Shown: piece by piece, positions 16,921 through 24,441 of the stretch
Numbering within the stretch: the first letter of the stretch is position 1
Layout of the letters: each line of letters opens with the position of its first letter
NCBI GenBank assembly: GCA_003210655.1
Contig: QCUQ01000006.1
Coordinates: forward strand, 1 to 54,548
Reading direction: 5' to 3'
Length of the DNA stretch: 54,548 nt
Origin: Prochlorococcus sp. AG-679-M10
GTDB lineage: Bacteria > Cyanobacteriota > Cyanobacteriia > PCC-6307 > Cyanobiaceae
Translations under genes and position numbers: made by a program
Notes under the pieces: generated by a model
Told to the model about the DNA's origin: nothing
Database searches by the model: none
The model's input: only the letters and a program-made list of their open reading frames with translations

Positions 16921-17091
16921 ATGCAAATATTAATAATTCCACTTGGTTTTGTTCTATGGTATTTTGCTTATGAAGCAAAACCAATTAATAATGATGAAGC
17001 AACAAGTTTATGGCAAGAAGAAAACTATCTTAAAAGGACAAAGTTATTAAATATTTTGCAAGAGAGTTTTAAAAAAAAATATATACATTAA
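16921..17091 (+). CDS. Small hypothetical membrane protein (56 aa)
   Basis: ATG at 16921 opens a 56-residue frame starting MQILIIPLGFVLWYFAYEA, a single hydrophobic N-terminal helix, then a polar and basic tail (DEATSLWQEENYLKRTKLL). It is divergent from the RHH gene with 41 bases between start codons, so both probably share control sequence. The coding-like composition and N-terminal helix support a real gene; no family is recognised. Confidence 0.5.
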   Translation: MQILIIPLGFVLWYFAYEAKPINNDEATSLWQEENYLKRTKLLNILQESFKKKYIH

Positions 17092-17311
17092 AAATGAAAT
17101 TATTATTTTCAGGTAATAGAACCTGGAATATTAATCTGTAAATCACTATCTTTGATATTTTATTTTAACAATTTGAGCATAAAGATATTTTATGGACTAC
17201 AAATTAAATGGTTAATATTTAAAACAGAATGATTATTCATATTAAGTAAACTATCATCAATTAAAATAAAAAAAATTAAATAATATAGTTATAATTTAAC
17301 TAAATATTGTT

Positions 17312-17476
17312 ATGAACTTAATGAAGAGAGGAATAACTGTAGGAGATCTACTGATATTTTTAATTATTGTAATTTCATCAGTTCTTATTATTAATAAAGT
17401 CCAAGACAGTGAAAAGCAAGCTTATTTTCATATATTTCCGAATGATATCTTGACTAATAAAAACCATAATTATTAA
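17312..17476 (+). CDS. Small hypothetical membrane protein (54 aa)
   Basis: A 54-residue frame with MNLMKRGITVGDLL then a strongly hydrophobic IFLIIVISSVLIINKV helix and a short polar tail. A positively charged N-terminus before the helix suggests N-in topology. Its TAA is nested with the stop of the convergent 52-residue ORF (shared TTAA at 17473-17476). It is preceded by ~220 bases with nothing recognisable. No family assigned. Confidence 0.5.
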   Translation: MNLMKRGITVGDLLIFLIIVISSVLIINKVQDSEKQAYFHIFPNDILTNKNHNY

Positions 17477-17631
17477 GAGAAAGGAAAATCAATTTCTTTA
17501 CCATTACAAAATCGTTCAAGCATTATTTCTACGCTAGCTTTGCTTACATCGCACAATTCTACTCTGTTTAAAGTCTCTGAAAAATCATTCTGTGATAATT
17601 TTGTTTTTATATTTTTAGGGTTCATCTCCAT
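17473..17631 (-). CDS. Small soluble hypothetical protein (52 aa)
   Basis: A minus-strand frame of 52 residues beginning MEMNPKNIKTKLSQNDFSET and ending KEIDFPFS, amphipathic and soluble. Two ATGs (17631 and 17625) are possible starts. It ends inside the last codon of the convergent 54-residue ORF. The composition is coding-like, but no family is recognised. Confidence 0.5.
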   Translation of the reverse strand: MEMNPKNIKTKLSQNDFSETLNRVELCDVSKASVEIMLERFCNGKEIDFPFS

Positions 17632-17702
17632 ATTTTTTCCTCAAAACAATAATATTTATTTTGACCATAGATTATAATATTTTTACTATTCTTTATATTA
17701 TT

Positions 17703-17870
17703 TTAATATTTAGATTTGAAAGTCTCCCATTCCATATTTTCTTCTAATTCATTAATACTACAAGATATTGATGCTAGATTTACTAATTGAAGAATTTGAT
17801 TTTTATTTAATCTATTAGAAACAATAAGTCTGTTAATCATCTCAAGAACAGATGCATCATTAATATTCAA
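17703..17870 (-). CDS. Small soluble hypothetical protein (55 aa)
   Basis: A minus-strand frame of 55 residues, beginning at TTG 17870 with an AGAAGG ribosome-binding site 9 bases upstream, which decides the start. The sequence (NINDASVLEMINRLIVSNRL ... CSINELEENMEWETF) looks like a two- or three-helix soluble domain. It lies 71 bases upstream of the 52-residue ORF on the same strand, so the two may be co-transcribed. No family is recognised. Confidence 0.5.
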   Translation of the reverse strand: MNINDASVLEMINRLIVSNRLNKNQILQLVNLASISCSINELEENMEWETFKSKY

Positions 17871-18102
17871 ATTTAAGTACCTTCTTTAAAAATTAAAGTT
17901 TAAAAAATAATCTTAGCGATATATTAACTGATATAAAGTTTGTAAATTAAACTTTAAATGAAATAATTAATTAAATAATAAAAAATTAAATATTGTTATA
18001 AAGATAATAATATTTAATGTCCATTTGCTAAAAAATCATTTATTAGAAAATAGGCTTAAACTCACTTTGAATATATTTCGTTTATTGTAAATAAAAAACA
18101 TA

Positions 18103-18273
18103 ATGAATAATAAATCAAACTCTGAATTCATAAGTAGAGAAGAAGTTAACGAAATGATTGAGGATGCCTTAAGAAGGCATAACAGAAGATCAACTATAAT
18201 ATCAAGTGTTTTAGGTTGGATATTAATAGGAGGATATTCATTCGGATTATTTCAAGCTGTTCATAACGTATAA
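18103..18273 (+). CDS. Small hypothetical tail-anchored protein (56 aa)
   Basis: A 56-residue frame with a polar, charged N-terminal half (FISREEVNEMIEDALRRHNR) and a single C-terminal hydrophobic helix (STIISSVLGWILIGGYSFGL), a tail-anchored layout. About 230 bases of AT-rich sequence without features precede it. It is in a run of similar tiny genes; function unknown. Confidence 0.55.
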   Translation: MNNKSNSEFISREEVNEMIEDALRRHNRRSTIISSVLGWILIGGYSFGLFQAVHNV

Positions 18274-18323
18274 TAGATTCTATAATTTAATACGCTTTTA
18301 ATAGTAAATTAATTAGAGGTTAT

Positions 18324-18551
18324 ATGGATCTAATGAGAGAATACATAAACACTAATCTAAATGTAATTAAGTCACATTTAAGGAAACGAACAAAAAAACT
18401 TTCTAAATTAAATCGTCATTCAATAAGTGAGGAGTTTAAAGAATGGAATGACCCATTATTTGATAAAGAATTAATTTGGACATTACCTGACTTAACAAGA
18501 AAAGAAAGATATAGTAATTTTTGTAGATCAATTAAAAAAAAAATCAGATAA
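18324..18551 (+). CDS. Small basic hypothetical protein (75 aa)
   Basis: A 75-residue very basic soluble protein (SHLRKRTKKLSKLNRHS, DLTRKERYSNFCRSIKKKIR) with an acidic middle around EEFKEWNDPLFDKELIWTLP. The charge would suit nucleic-acid or ribosome binding, but no fold is recognised. ATG at 18324 follows AGAGGT, a fair ribosome-binding site. It is 50 bases after the tail-anchored 56-residue ORF. Confidence 0.6.
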   Translation: MDLMREYINTNLNVIKSHLRKRTKKLSKLNRHSISEEFKEWNDPLFDKELIWTLPDLTRKERYSNFCRSIKKKIR

Positions 18552-18556
18552 ATATG

Positions 18557-18715
18557 TCAGTCTCCTAAGTGAATATTATTTATTTTTAAATAAAAGTATC
18601 CGGCAAAACCGACAATATTCAATATTAATACAAACAACCAGGCATTGATTGGTTGATCAGAATCTAATTTTTTAATTTTAAGTTTTGCCTTAAGTCTTTC
18701 TATGTAATTTGCCAT
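18557..18715 (-). CDS. Small hypothetical membrane protein (52 aa)
   Basis: A minus-strand frame of 52 residues: basic N-terminus (MANYIERLKAKLKIKKLD), then a hydrophobic helix AWLFVLILNIVGFAGYFYL and a short tail. It converges on the 75-residue ORF with 5 bases between stops. Like its neighbours it is a single-helix mini-protein of unknown role. Confidence 0.5.
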   Translation of the reverse strand: MANYIERLKAKLKIKKLDSDQPINAWLFVLILNIVGFAGYFYLKINNIHLGD

Positions 18716-18803
18716 ACTTGTAAAAAATGTCTAGAAAAGTTTTGTTAAATATCTAAATTAGCAATTTTGATTAATTGTCGATTAGTAAAGAGATTAAAAT
18801 TTA

Positions 18804-18893
18804 TTATTCATAACTCTTCTTATCACTATCTCTATTAATTGGGTACTTAATCAATTCTCTTTTAAGATTTTTAATTAATTTAGAATAATTCAT
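18804..18893 (-). CDS. Possible micro-ORF (29 aa)
   Basis: ATG at 18893 with AAGGAA upstream opens a 29-residue basic peptide (MNYSKLIKNLKRELIKYPIN ... KSYE). It is short enough to be chance. The rest of 18716-19037 holds only the peroxiredoxin promoter. Confidence 0.3.
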   Translation of the reverse strand: MNYSKLIKNLKRELIKYPINRDSDKKSYE

Positions 18894-18953
18894 TATTGTA
18901 AATTTCCTTGTTAAAGAATGATGCCATTTCATAAATTCATATTAAAGAATTAC

Positions 18954-18983
18954 TTGCTATATTATAAACGTTAAATTTATAAT
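18954..18983 (+). promoter_or_regulatory. Candidate promoter of the peroxiredoxin gene
   Basis: TTGCTA (18954-18959), 18-base spacer, TATAAT (18978-18983), ~54 bases before the ATG. An AAAAAAGGA stretch at about 19018 acts as ribosome-binding site. Confidence 0.45.
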
Positions 18984-19037
18984 GTATTTAAGGTACACTA
19001 AGGCCTTAATTTTATTCAAAAAAGGATTACAAATTCC

Positions 19038-19622
19038 ATGAGTTTAAGAGTTGGTCAAGAAGCACCAGATTTTACTGCAACTGCAGTTTATGATCAAGAA
19101 TTTAAAGACATTACGCTTTCAAGTTATAAAGGGAAATGGGTTGTCTTGTTTTTCTATCCATTAGACTTTACTTTTGTTTGTCCAACAGAAATTACCGCTT
19201 TCAGTGATGAATTTAAAAAGTTTTCAGACTTAAATACTGAAGTTTTAGGTGTATCTGTAGATAGTAAACATTGCCACTTGGCATGGTTACAAACACCTAG
19301 AAACGAAGGTGGTATCGGTGATATTAACTATCCTTTAGTATCAGATTTGAAAAGAGAAATTTGCCAAGCCTATAATGTACTTAATGATGATGGTGAAGCT
19401 GATAGAGGTTTATTTCTCATAAATCCAGAAGGAATTGTCATGCACACAACTGTTAATAAAGCACCTGTAGGGAGAAATGTTGATGAAACACTAAGAATAC
19501 TACAGGGTTATCAGTATGTAGCAGCTAATCCTGATGAGGTATGTCCTGCGAACTGGACACCAGGAGAGAAAACGATGCTAGAAGATCCAAAAGGTAGTAA
19601 GGAGTATTTCTCCGCTCTTTAA
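19038..19622 (+). CDS. 2-Cys peroxiredoxin (AhpC/TSA)
   Basis: A thiol peroxidase of 194 residues that reduces H2O2 and organic peroxides using thioredoxin-type donors. The peroxidatic Cys48 is in DFTFVCPTE and the resolving Cys169 in EVCPANW, the typical 2-Cys class. It also has GGIG at 91-94 and a C-terminal YF at 190-191, the features associated with over-oxidation-sensitive enzymes in eukaryotes and some cyanobacteria. Prochlorococcus generally lacks catalase, so this is likely a main peroxide sink. It is monocistronic with its own promoter. Confidence 0.96.
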   Translation: MSLRVGQEAPDFTATAVYDQEFKDITLSSYKGKWVVLFFYPLDFTFVCPTEITAFSDEFKKFSDLNTEVLGVSVDSKHCHLAWLQTPRNEGGIGDINYPLVSDLKREICQAYNVLNDDGEADRGLFLINPEGIVMHTTVNKAPVGRNVDETLRILQGYQYVAANPDEVCPANWTPGEKTMLEDPKGSKEYFSAL

Positions 19623-19655
19623 TTCTAGAAAAATAATATACGTAATACTTTCTAT

Positions 19656-20405
19656 CTATTTAAGAAGTATTGAATAATATATGACAATTAATAAGTAAAA
19701 CATTAAAATATTTAAAATAGGTTTAATTTCATTTTTATACGGTACTGGAACTTTCCAGTCACTTAGATTCGAGTTACATGAAATATATGACCATAAATAA
19801 AAGAATTGTTCTATAGCTAAAAGGAAGGCTAAATTTATTAAATTAATATTTCCAGATTTATAAATATAAGATGGAGCTATATCGATTAAAAGAGAATTAT
19901 TAATTTGTGAATACCAAATAATAGTGGAAAATATTAGAAAATTTGTTAGGATTATTTTTTTTATAAAATTTTTGGTTTTTTCAAATATTAAAAAAGTAGA
20001 AATAATCGCTACAAATAAGATTTGTTTACCAATATCAAATTGAACCAGATATTCATTATTACTTATAAATAAATTTAAAAATATTTTTAAATTTATAAGA
20101 ATATAAATTAATATAAGAAATGAAAGTGTAGTTGAAAAAATAAAGGTTACTAAGAATAATAATTTACCGTAAATATCATTATTACTAGTTTTATTATGAT
20201 AACTAAATTTATAATATGTAAAGTTATTTAAAGAATTTATAACTACAAAAATCGGTACAATTAAACCGCTTAAATAATATAAAAGTTTATAAATAGTAAA
20301 ATTATTAATATCAAACAAATATAAATTTAACCATTGTTTTTGTACAAATGGAAAAAGTATTGCTAATAAAAAAAATATGGATAGCCGTACTAGGCTAAAT
20401 TTCAT
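19656..20405 (-). CDS. Polytopic membrane protein of unknown function
   Basis: A 249-residue very hydrophobic protein with about six or seven membrane helices (for example KLLYYLSGLIVPIFVVINSL, LLFLVTFIFSTTLSFLILIY, IILTNFLIFSTIIWY). There are no charged catalytic motifs and no recognised family. I chose ATG 20405; an in-frame TTG at 20411 would add two residues. It lies 38 bases downstream of the FtsH homologue on the same strand, so it is probably co-transcribed and may work with it in the thylakoid or plasma membrane. Confidence 0.75.
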   Translation of the reverse strand: MKFSLVRLSIFFLLAILFPFVQKQWLNLYLFDINNFTIYKLLYYLSGLIVPIFVVINSLNNFTYYKFSYHNKTSNNDIYGKLLFLVTFIFSTTLSFLILIYILINLKIFLNLFISNNEYLVQFDIGKQILFVAIISTFLIFEKTKNFIKKIILTNFLIFSTIIWYSQINNSLLIDIAPSYIYKSGNINLINLAFLLAIEQFFYLWSYISCNSNLSDWKVPVPYKNEIKPILNILMFYLLIVIYYSILLK

Positions 20406-20443
20406 TATCAAGGAAAATTAATATTTAAATTAAATTTATTAAA

Positions 20444-22198
20444 TCACACTTTTAATAAATCAAAAGTTATTTTTTTAAAAATATTATTCTCGATAGTTTC
20501 TTTAATTATTAAAAGTTCAACTAACTTTTCTAATAAAATGCGATTATTACGAATGATATTTATGGCATTATTTAAAGAAATTTTAGAAATATTGATAATT
20601 TCATTATCTATTCTGGAACAAGTATTATCAGCTATTATTGAATTATTTTTGACAAAAACATCTCCAATTGATAATTCACTACTATTTTCAAGAGAAAGGG
20701 GACCTATTATAGAAAATCCATATTTAGTTACCATCTCTCTAACAATTCTTGTTGCATATGATATGTCATTAATAGAACATTGAGTAATTTCATTTTTACC
20801 GTAAACGATTGTTTCAGCAGCCCTACCTGCCAATGCTATTTCAATTTTAGATAACAACAATTTTTTAGAAATTAAACCACTTGATACGATATCTTCATCT
20901 GGATTAATTTTGGTGTATCCTCCCATGTATCCAGATCTCGGAAGAATTGTTATTTTATCTACTGAATCAATACCATTTTTAACTGCTGAAACAATTGCAC
21001 GACCAACTTCGTTATATGCAATAATTTTTTTCATATTTGGAGAAGATATGATAGAAGTGCGAAGCCCTAGAGTAACTTTATCTAAAGCATTTTCTATATG
21101 AACATCACTAATTAGTTTTGATTTTTCTCTAGCACAATGTATAGCACTTTCATTCATTAGATTTGCTAAGTCGGCCCCAGAAAAACCTACTGTTCTTGTT
21201 GCCCAATATTTCAAATTCACATTTTTTGAAAGAGGTTTCGATAAAGAATGAACTGAAAGTATTTTTTTTCTTCCATCTAAATCAGGTAACATTACTTCAA
21301 TTTTTCTGTCAAATCTTCCAGGTCTTAGAAGAGCTGAATCTAAAATATCTGGCCTGTTTGTAGCGGCAATAACAATTATTCCAGAATTATCTCCAAATCC
21401 ATCTAATTCTGTAAGTAGCTGATTAAGAGTTTGTTCTCTTTCATCATTTCCTCCTCCAATCCCAGAACCTCTTTGTCTTCCAATTGAGTCAATTTCATCA
21501 ATAAATATTATGCAAGGAGACTTTTCTTTTGCTTTTTCAAATAAGTCTCTTACTCTACTTGCACCAACACCAACAAATAGTTCAACAAATTCTGATGCGG
21601 CAATAGAGAGAAAAGGAACACCTGACTCACCTGCAATTGCTTTAGCTAATAATGTTTTACCAGTTCCTGGAGGACCGATTAATAGAACCCCCTTAGGAAG
21701 CTTCGCTCCAAGATCTGTAAATTTTTTTGGTTCATTAAGAAATTTAATAACTTCTTTTAATTCTTCCGCCGCTTCTGGAACTCCAGCTACATCATCAAAT
21801 CGAGTATCTACATCATCAATGGTGACAAATTTTGATTTATTTTTACCAAACCCTAAAGCTCTTGAAGCAAGTTTTGAAGTGCTTTTTAATATTAAAACTA
21901 TGGCAATTATAAAAATCAAAAAAAGACCAACTGATGCAAAAGAATTAGCTGCTGAAGATTCCTTACGACTGTTATTAATAGTTAGGTCTACATTATTTTC
22001 AGATGCTTTTTCTAGAATAAGTTGGTCATTAAAAAGGATAGGCACTTTTTCCTTGTTTCCATTCTTGTAGAGAACATCTATTTCTCTCTTTCTAGGATAG
22101 AAATATATAGATTGTATATTTCCCGAATCTAATTCTAATAAGAGATCAGAATAGCTTTTATTAGAATCTGAATATGAGAAATTTGATTTAAAAAACAC
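20444..22198 (-). CDS. FtsH-family AAA protein, protease-dead (FtsHi-like)
   Basis: A 584-residue FtsH homologue. The AAA module is intact: Walker A GPPGTGKT (175-182), Walker B IIFIDEID (230-237), pore-type [14 protein letters not shown], and second region of homology [20 protein letters not shown]. The zinc protease site is not: where FtsH has HEAGH this protein reads NEVGR (396-400), so both histidine ligands are gone while the glutamate remains; Asp478 (third-ligand position) is kept. Only one transmembrane helix (about 88-104) is present. The start is GTG 22198 with AGAAGA upstream. Expected role is ATP-driven unfolding or scaffolding rather than proteolysis. Confidence 0.9.
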   Translation of the reverse strand: MFFKSNFSYSDSNKSYSDLLLELDSGNIQSIYFYPRKREIDVLYKNGNKEKVPILFNDQLILEKASENNVDLTINNSRKESSAANSFASVGLFLIFIIAIVLILKSTSKLASRALGFGKNKSKFVTIDDVDTRFDDVAGVPEAAEELKEVIKFLNEPKKFTDLGAKLPKGVLLIGPPGTGKTLLAKAIAGESGVPFLSIAASEFVELFVGVGASRVRDLFEKAKEKSPCIIFIDEIDSIGRQRGSGIGGGNDEREQTLNQLLTELDGFGDNSGIIVIAATNRPDILDSALLRPGRFDRKIEVMLPDLDGRKKILSVHSLSKPLSKNVNLKYWATRTVGFSGADLANLMNESAIHCAREKSKLISDVHIENALDKVTLGLRTSIISSPNMKKIIAYNEVGRAIVSAVKNGIDSVDKITILPRSGYMGGYTKINPDEDIVSSGLISKKLLLSKIEIALAGRAAETIVYGKNEITQCSINDISYATRIVREMVTKYGFSIIGPLSLENSSELSIGDVFVKNNSIIADNTCSRIDNEIINISKISLNNAINIIRNNRILLEKLVELLIIKETIENNIFKKITFDLLKV

Positions 22199-22333
22199 TA
22201 ATCTTCTATAAAATATGATAATTAAAGCTTAAAAGCTCAGATAAGGAATTGCATAATCTAAAACAAATATACTTAAATATTTGAGAGATAACCACTGAAA
22301 GGTTATATTAATAAATGGATATAAGAAATTAGT

Positions 22334-22510
22334 ATGGCTGTTCCTAAGAAGAAAAAATCAAAGAGTAAGAGAAATCATCGACATGCAGTTTGGAAAGGTA
22401 AAGCTGCATTAGCTGCTCAAAAAGCGATGTCACTAGGTAAATCTGTTTTAACTGGTAAAGCACAAGGGTTTGTATATCCGATTGACGAAGAAGAGGAAAG
22501 TGAAGAATAA
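22334..22510 (+). CDS. rpmF: 50S ribosomal protein L32
   Basis: A 58-residue ribosomal protein beginning [20 protein letters not shown], the cyanobacterial/plastid L32 signature without zinc cysteines, and ending in an acidic tail (DEEEESEE). It is divergent from the FtsH homologue across 135 bases. A small inverted repeat ATAACC-N7-GGTTAT (22288-22306) lies in its leader. Confidence 0.95.
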
Positions 22511-22515
22511 CTTGG

Positions 22516-22842
22516 TTAGGAACCTAGTTTAAAGGCTTCAAGTATTACAGCATATGTTGCTCCAATTCTAACTTTATCAACTATTGACCACAAGTTGAAA
22601 AAACTTGAACCTGAAGATGGTCTTATTCTAATAAAAATCTCCATAATTAGTATTATTATAGGAACCATTATTAATTCATTTCGACCTTCAGATATAAATT
22701 TAGTAACAAAATTTGCAAATAAAAAATAACCTGTCAAAACGGAAATGATATTAATAGATTTTGATTTCCAAGAGGAGCTTAAAAAACCAACAAAAATATT
22801 ATTAAATTGATCATTAATTTTTGAAAACTTTGTTTTCTGCAT
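22516..22842 (-). CDS. ycf20: Ycf20-like protein (DUF565)
   Basis: A 108-residue membrane protein with the Ycf20 pattern: MQKTKFSKI opening, NIISVLTGYFLFANFV helix, ELIMVPIIILIMEIFIRI helix, and the characteristic C-terminal YAVILEAFKLGS. Ycf20 is conserved in cyanobacteria and plastids; Arabidopsis relatives affect non-photochemical quenching, but the biochemical role is unknown. It converges on rpmF with 5 bases between stops and follows cbbY on the same strand with 1 base between. Confidence 0.88.
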   Translation of the reverse strand: MQKTKFSKINDQFNNIFVGFLSSSWKSKSINIISVLTGYFLFANFVTKFISEGRNELIMVPIIILIMEIFIRIRPSSGSSFFNLWSIVDKVRIGATYAVILEAFKLGS

Positions 22843-22843
22843 T

Positions 22844-23593
22844 TTAAAATATCTTTAAATATTTTTCCAAGTAAGCATAATCAACATAATTACTATCTAG
22901 CTTAGGTCCTTTAATAACATTAGCTTTGCAACTTTCATCGCCCAGGTTATCTACAAAACAGTCTATATTTATATGCTTATCAATTACCGCCGGTATATTT
23001 GAAGGAACATAAATAGTAGGTAGTTTAGCTGCTAAAGATGATCTAAGCCCAGGAATAGAATCTTCAAAAACTATAGATTTATTAAATTTTATACCGCTTA
23101 ATTTCATAGCTTTTAAGTAAGGCAAAGGGTTTGGTTTATGAAATTGAACATCATCACTTGAAATGATAAATTCGAATGGATTAAATTCCATAAATAGTTG
23201 ATTAGTTATTAATTTGGCTTGTTTCTTAGAGCTAGAAGTTACTATAAATTGTCTTACTTTTTTTTTCAGTAATTCCTTAGTTAACCTATAAACGCCTGGT
23301 TTAAGAGATATGACATTATTGTTTTTAACATAATTAACATAATGATATTGTTTTCGTTCATGAATTTTTTTTACTTCTTGATCATTCATAGAATCTTTTA
23401 CTAATTTTGAATAATAAGAAATTCTATTTCTACCTCCATTTATTTTTAATAGATCTAAATATGTAGATCTATCCCATTTCCAATTAAGATTAAAATCATT
23501 AAATGCATAATTGAATGATGGTAAATGAGCTTCTAATTCAGTATTAGCAATTGTTCCATCTAAGTCCCAATAAACACCCTCAAGGTTCGTCAT
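22844..23593 (-). CDS. cbbY: CbbY-like HAD-superfamily phosphatase
   Basis: A 249-residue HAD hydrolase: the nucleophile motif is YWDLDGTIANTE (Asp10, Asp12), motif II IVTSSSKK, and the acidic motif IVFEDSIPGLRSS. The NLNWKWDRSTYLDLLKINGG stretch is typical of CbbY, which dephosphorylates xylulose-1,5-bisphosphate, an inhibitory Rubisco by-product. That role is from known family members. The gene precedes ycf20 and may share its transcript. Confidence 0.8.
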   Translation of the reverse strand: MTNLEGVYWDLDGTIANTELEAHLPSFNYAFNDFNLNWKWDRSTYLDLLKINGGRNRISYYSKLVKDSMNDQEVKKIHERKQYHYVNYVKNNNVISLKPGVYRLTKELLKKKVRQFIVTSSSKKQAKLITNQLFMEFNPFEFIISSDDVQFHKPNPLPYLKAMKLSGIKFNKSIVFEDSIPGLRSSLAAKLPTIYVPSNIPAVIDKHINIDCFVDNLGDESCKANVIKGPKLDSNYVDYAYLEKYLKIF

Positions 23594-23612
23594 TAAGAGT
23601 TAGAGATAATTT

Positions 23613-23690
23613 TTACTTGCGAAAAAACACAAGGGCTATTATGGCTGGTCCAGCTAATGCAACAACGGCTAAAGGTATGAGAGTTGCCAT
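23613..23690 (-). CDS. Psb30 (Ycf12)-like photosystem II micro-protein
   Basis: A 25-residue single-helix peptide beginning MATLIPLAVVALAGP and ending in ALVFFRK. The AGPxxIALxxxRK pattern matches the end of Psb30/Ycf12, a small photosystem II core subunit. It is upstream of cbbY on the same strand (19 bases). The frame is short, so the assignment rests on this local pattern; another tiny thylakoid subunit is possible. Confidence 0.55.
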   Translation of the reverse strand: MATLIPLAVVALAGPAIIALVFFRK

Positions 23691-23771
23691 GTAATTAATT
23701 ATATGATGTGATACTATTTTTACAAATAAACCTTTCAACTGTACCAATACGTTACAAGATTGAATTAAATT

Positions 23772-24125
23772 ATGAAGTCATGGAGTTGTATCGAAAATTG
23801 TGGGGCTTGTTGTCGATTAGATTTAGCTGAAAGAGATAATTTATCAGGCGTACTTAGTAGTAATGATATTGCATTAATAAATTCCATGAAAAGTAAAGAC
23901 GGATGGTGCAAATATCTTGATAAGTCAAACAGAAAATGCATGATTTATGAATCAAGACCTCATTTCTGCCGTGTAAGTGAATTTTCTTCATCATTCAAAG
24001 GATATTTAAAAAATGGTGATAAATTCCTAATTGATTGTTGTAAACAACATATATCTTCTACTTATGGAAAAAAAAGTGAACAAATGAAAGCTTTTAAATC
24101 AGCTGTTTCAAAAAATGAATATTAA
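23772..24125 (+). CDS. YkgJ-family cysteine-cluster protein
   Basis: A 117-residue protein with the zinc/iron-chelating YkgJ-type cluster: ENCGACCRLDL near the N-terminus (residues ~9-18), DGWCKYLD, RKCMIYESRPHFCRV and DCCKQH. The cysteine spacing predicts metal binding; the family's function is unknown. Its last 11 bases overlap the first of two GDT1 transporter genes, so the three genes form one tight plus-strand unit, which may point to a metal-related role. Confidence 0.82.
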   Translation: MKSWSCIENCGACCRLDLAERDNLSGVLSSNDIALINSMKSKDGWCKYLDKSNRKCMIYESRPHFCRVSEFSSSFKGYLKNGDKFLIDCCKQHISSTYGKKSEQMKAFKSAVSKNEY

Positions 24126-24441
24126 TTTAAAAAAAGAAGACAAAAATGTTGAAAATAATTTTTCATCTATTTTCATAACAACTTTTACTACTATTTTTAT
24201 CGCTGAATTAGGAGATAAAACTCAAATAGCGACTTTAATGTTATCTGCAGAATCAGGGGAACCAATTATTGTGTTTATAGGAAGTTCAGTAGCATTAATA
24301 AGTTCTAGCCTAGTAGGTGTATTAATTGGTAAATGGTTATCAAATAAAATATCTCCAAACAAATTTGAGCTTTTTACTGGTTTATTAATGATTATCATAA
24401 GTATATTTTTAACTTATGACATTTTAAAACCTTTAATATAA
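24115..24441 (+). CDS. Half-size GDT1/TMEM165 cation transporter, first paralogue
   Basis: A 108-residue membrane protein of UPF0016 with one copy of the signature ELGDKTQIATL (Glu31 to Leu41) and about three membrane helices. Full-length members carry two such motifs in six helices and move Mn2+ (and Ca2+) against H+; half-size proteins are expected to pair. It overlaps the YkgJ-type gene by 11 bases and abuts the second half-size gene. Confidence 0.88.
   Translation: MNINLKKEDKNVENNFSSIFITTFTTIFIAELGDKTQIATLMLSAESGEPIIVFIGSSVALISSSLVGVLIGKWLSNKISPNKFELFTGLLMIIISIFLTYDILKPLI

Noticed and set aside
17095-17142. 15-codon ORF after the 56-residue membrane peptide
   Set aside because: Too short, no distinct ribosome-binding site and no coding signal.
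19644-19671. AATACTT/AAGTATT inverted repeat after the peroxiredoxin gene as a terminator
   Set aside because: The 14-base loop is long, the stem is all but AT-only and no T-run follows, so it is within chance for this composition.
21510-22070. 186-codon open frame on the plus strand inside the FtsH homologue
   Set aside because: It is antisense to a clearly conserved AAA domain, its translation has no recognisable fold, and no ribosome-binding site precedes it. It is a shadow of biased codon use.
23741-23755. NtcA-like GTA...TAC site before the YkgJ-type gene
   Set aside because: The spacing is nine bases rather than the required eight, and the downstream gene has no link to nitrogen control.
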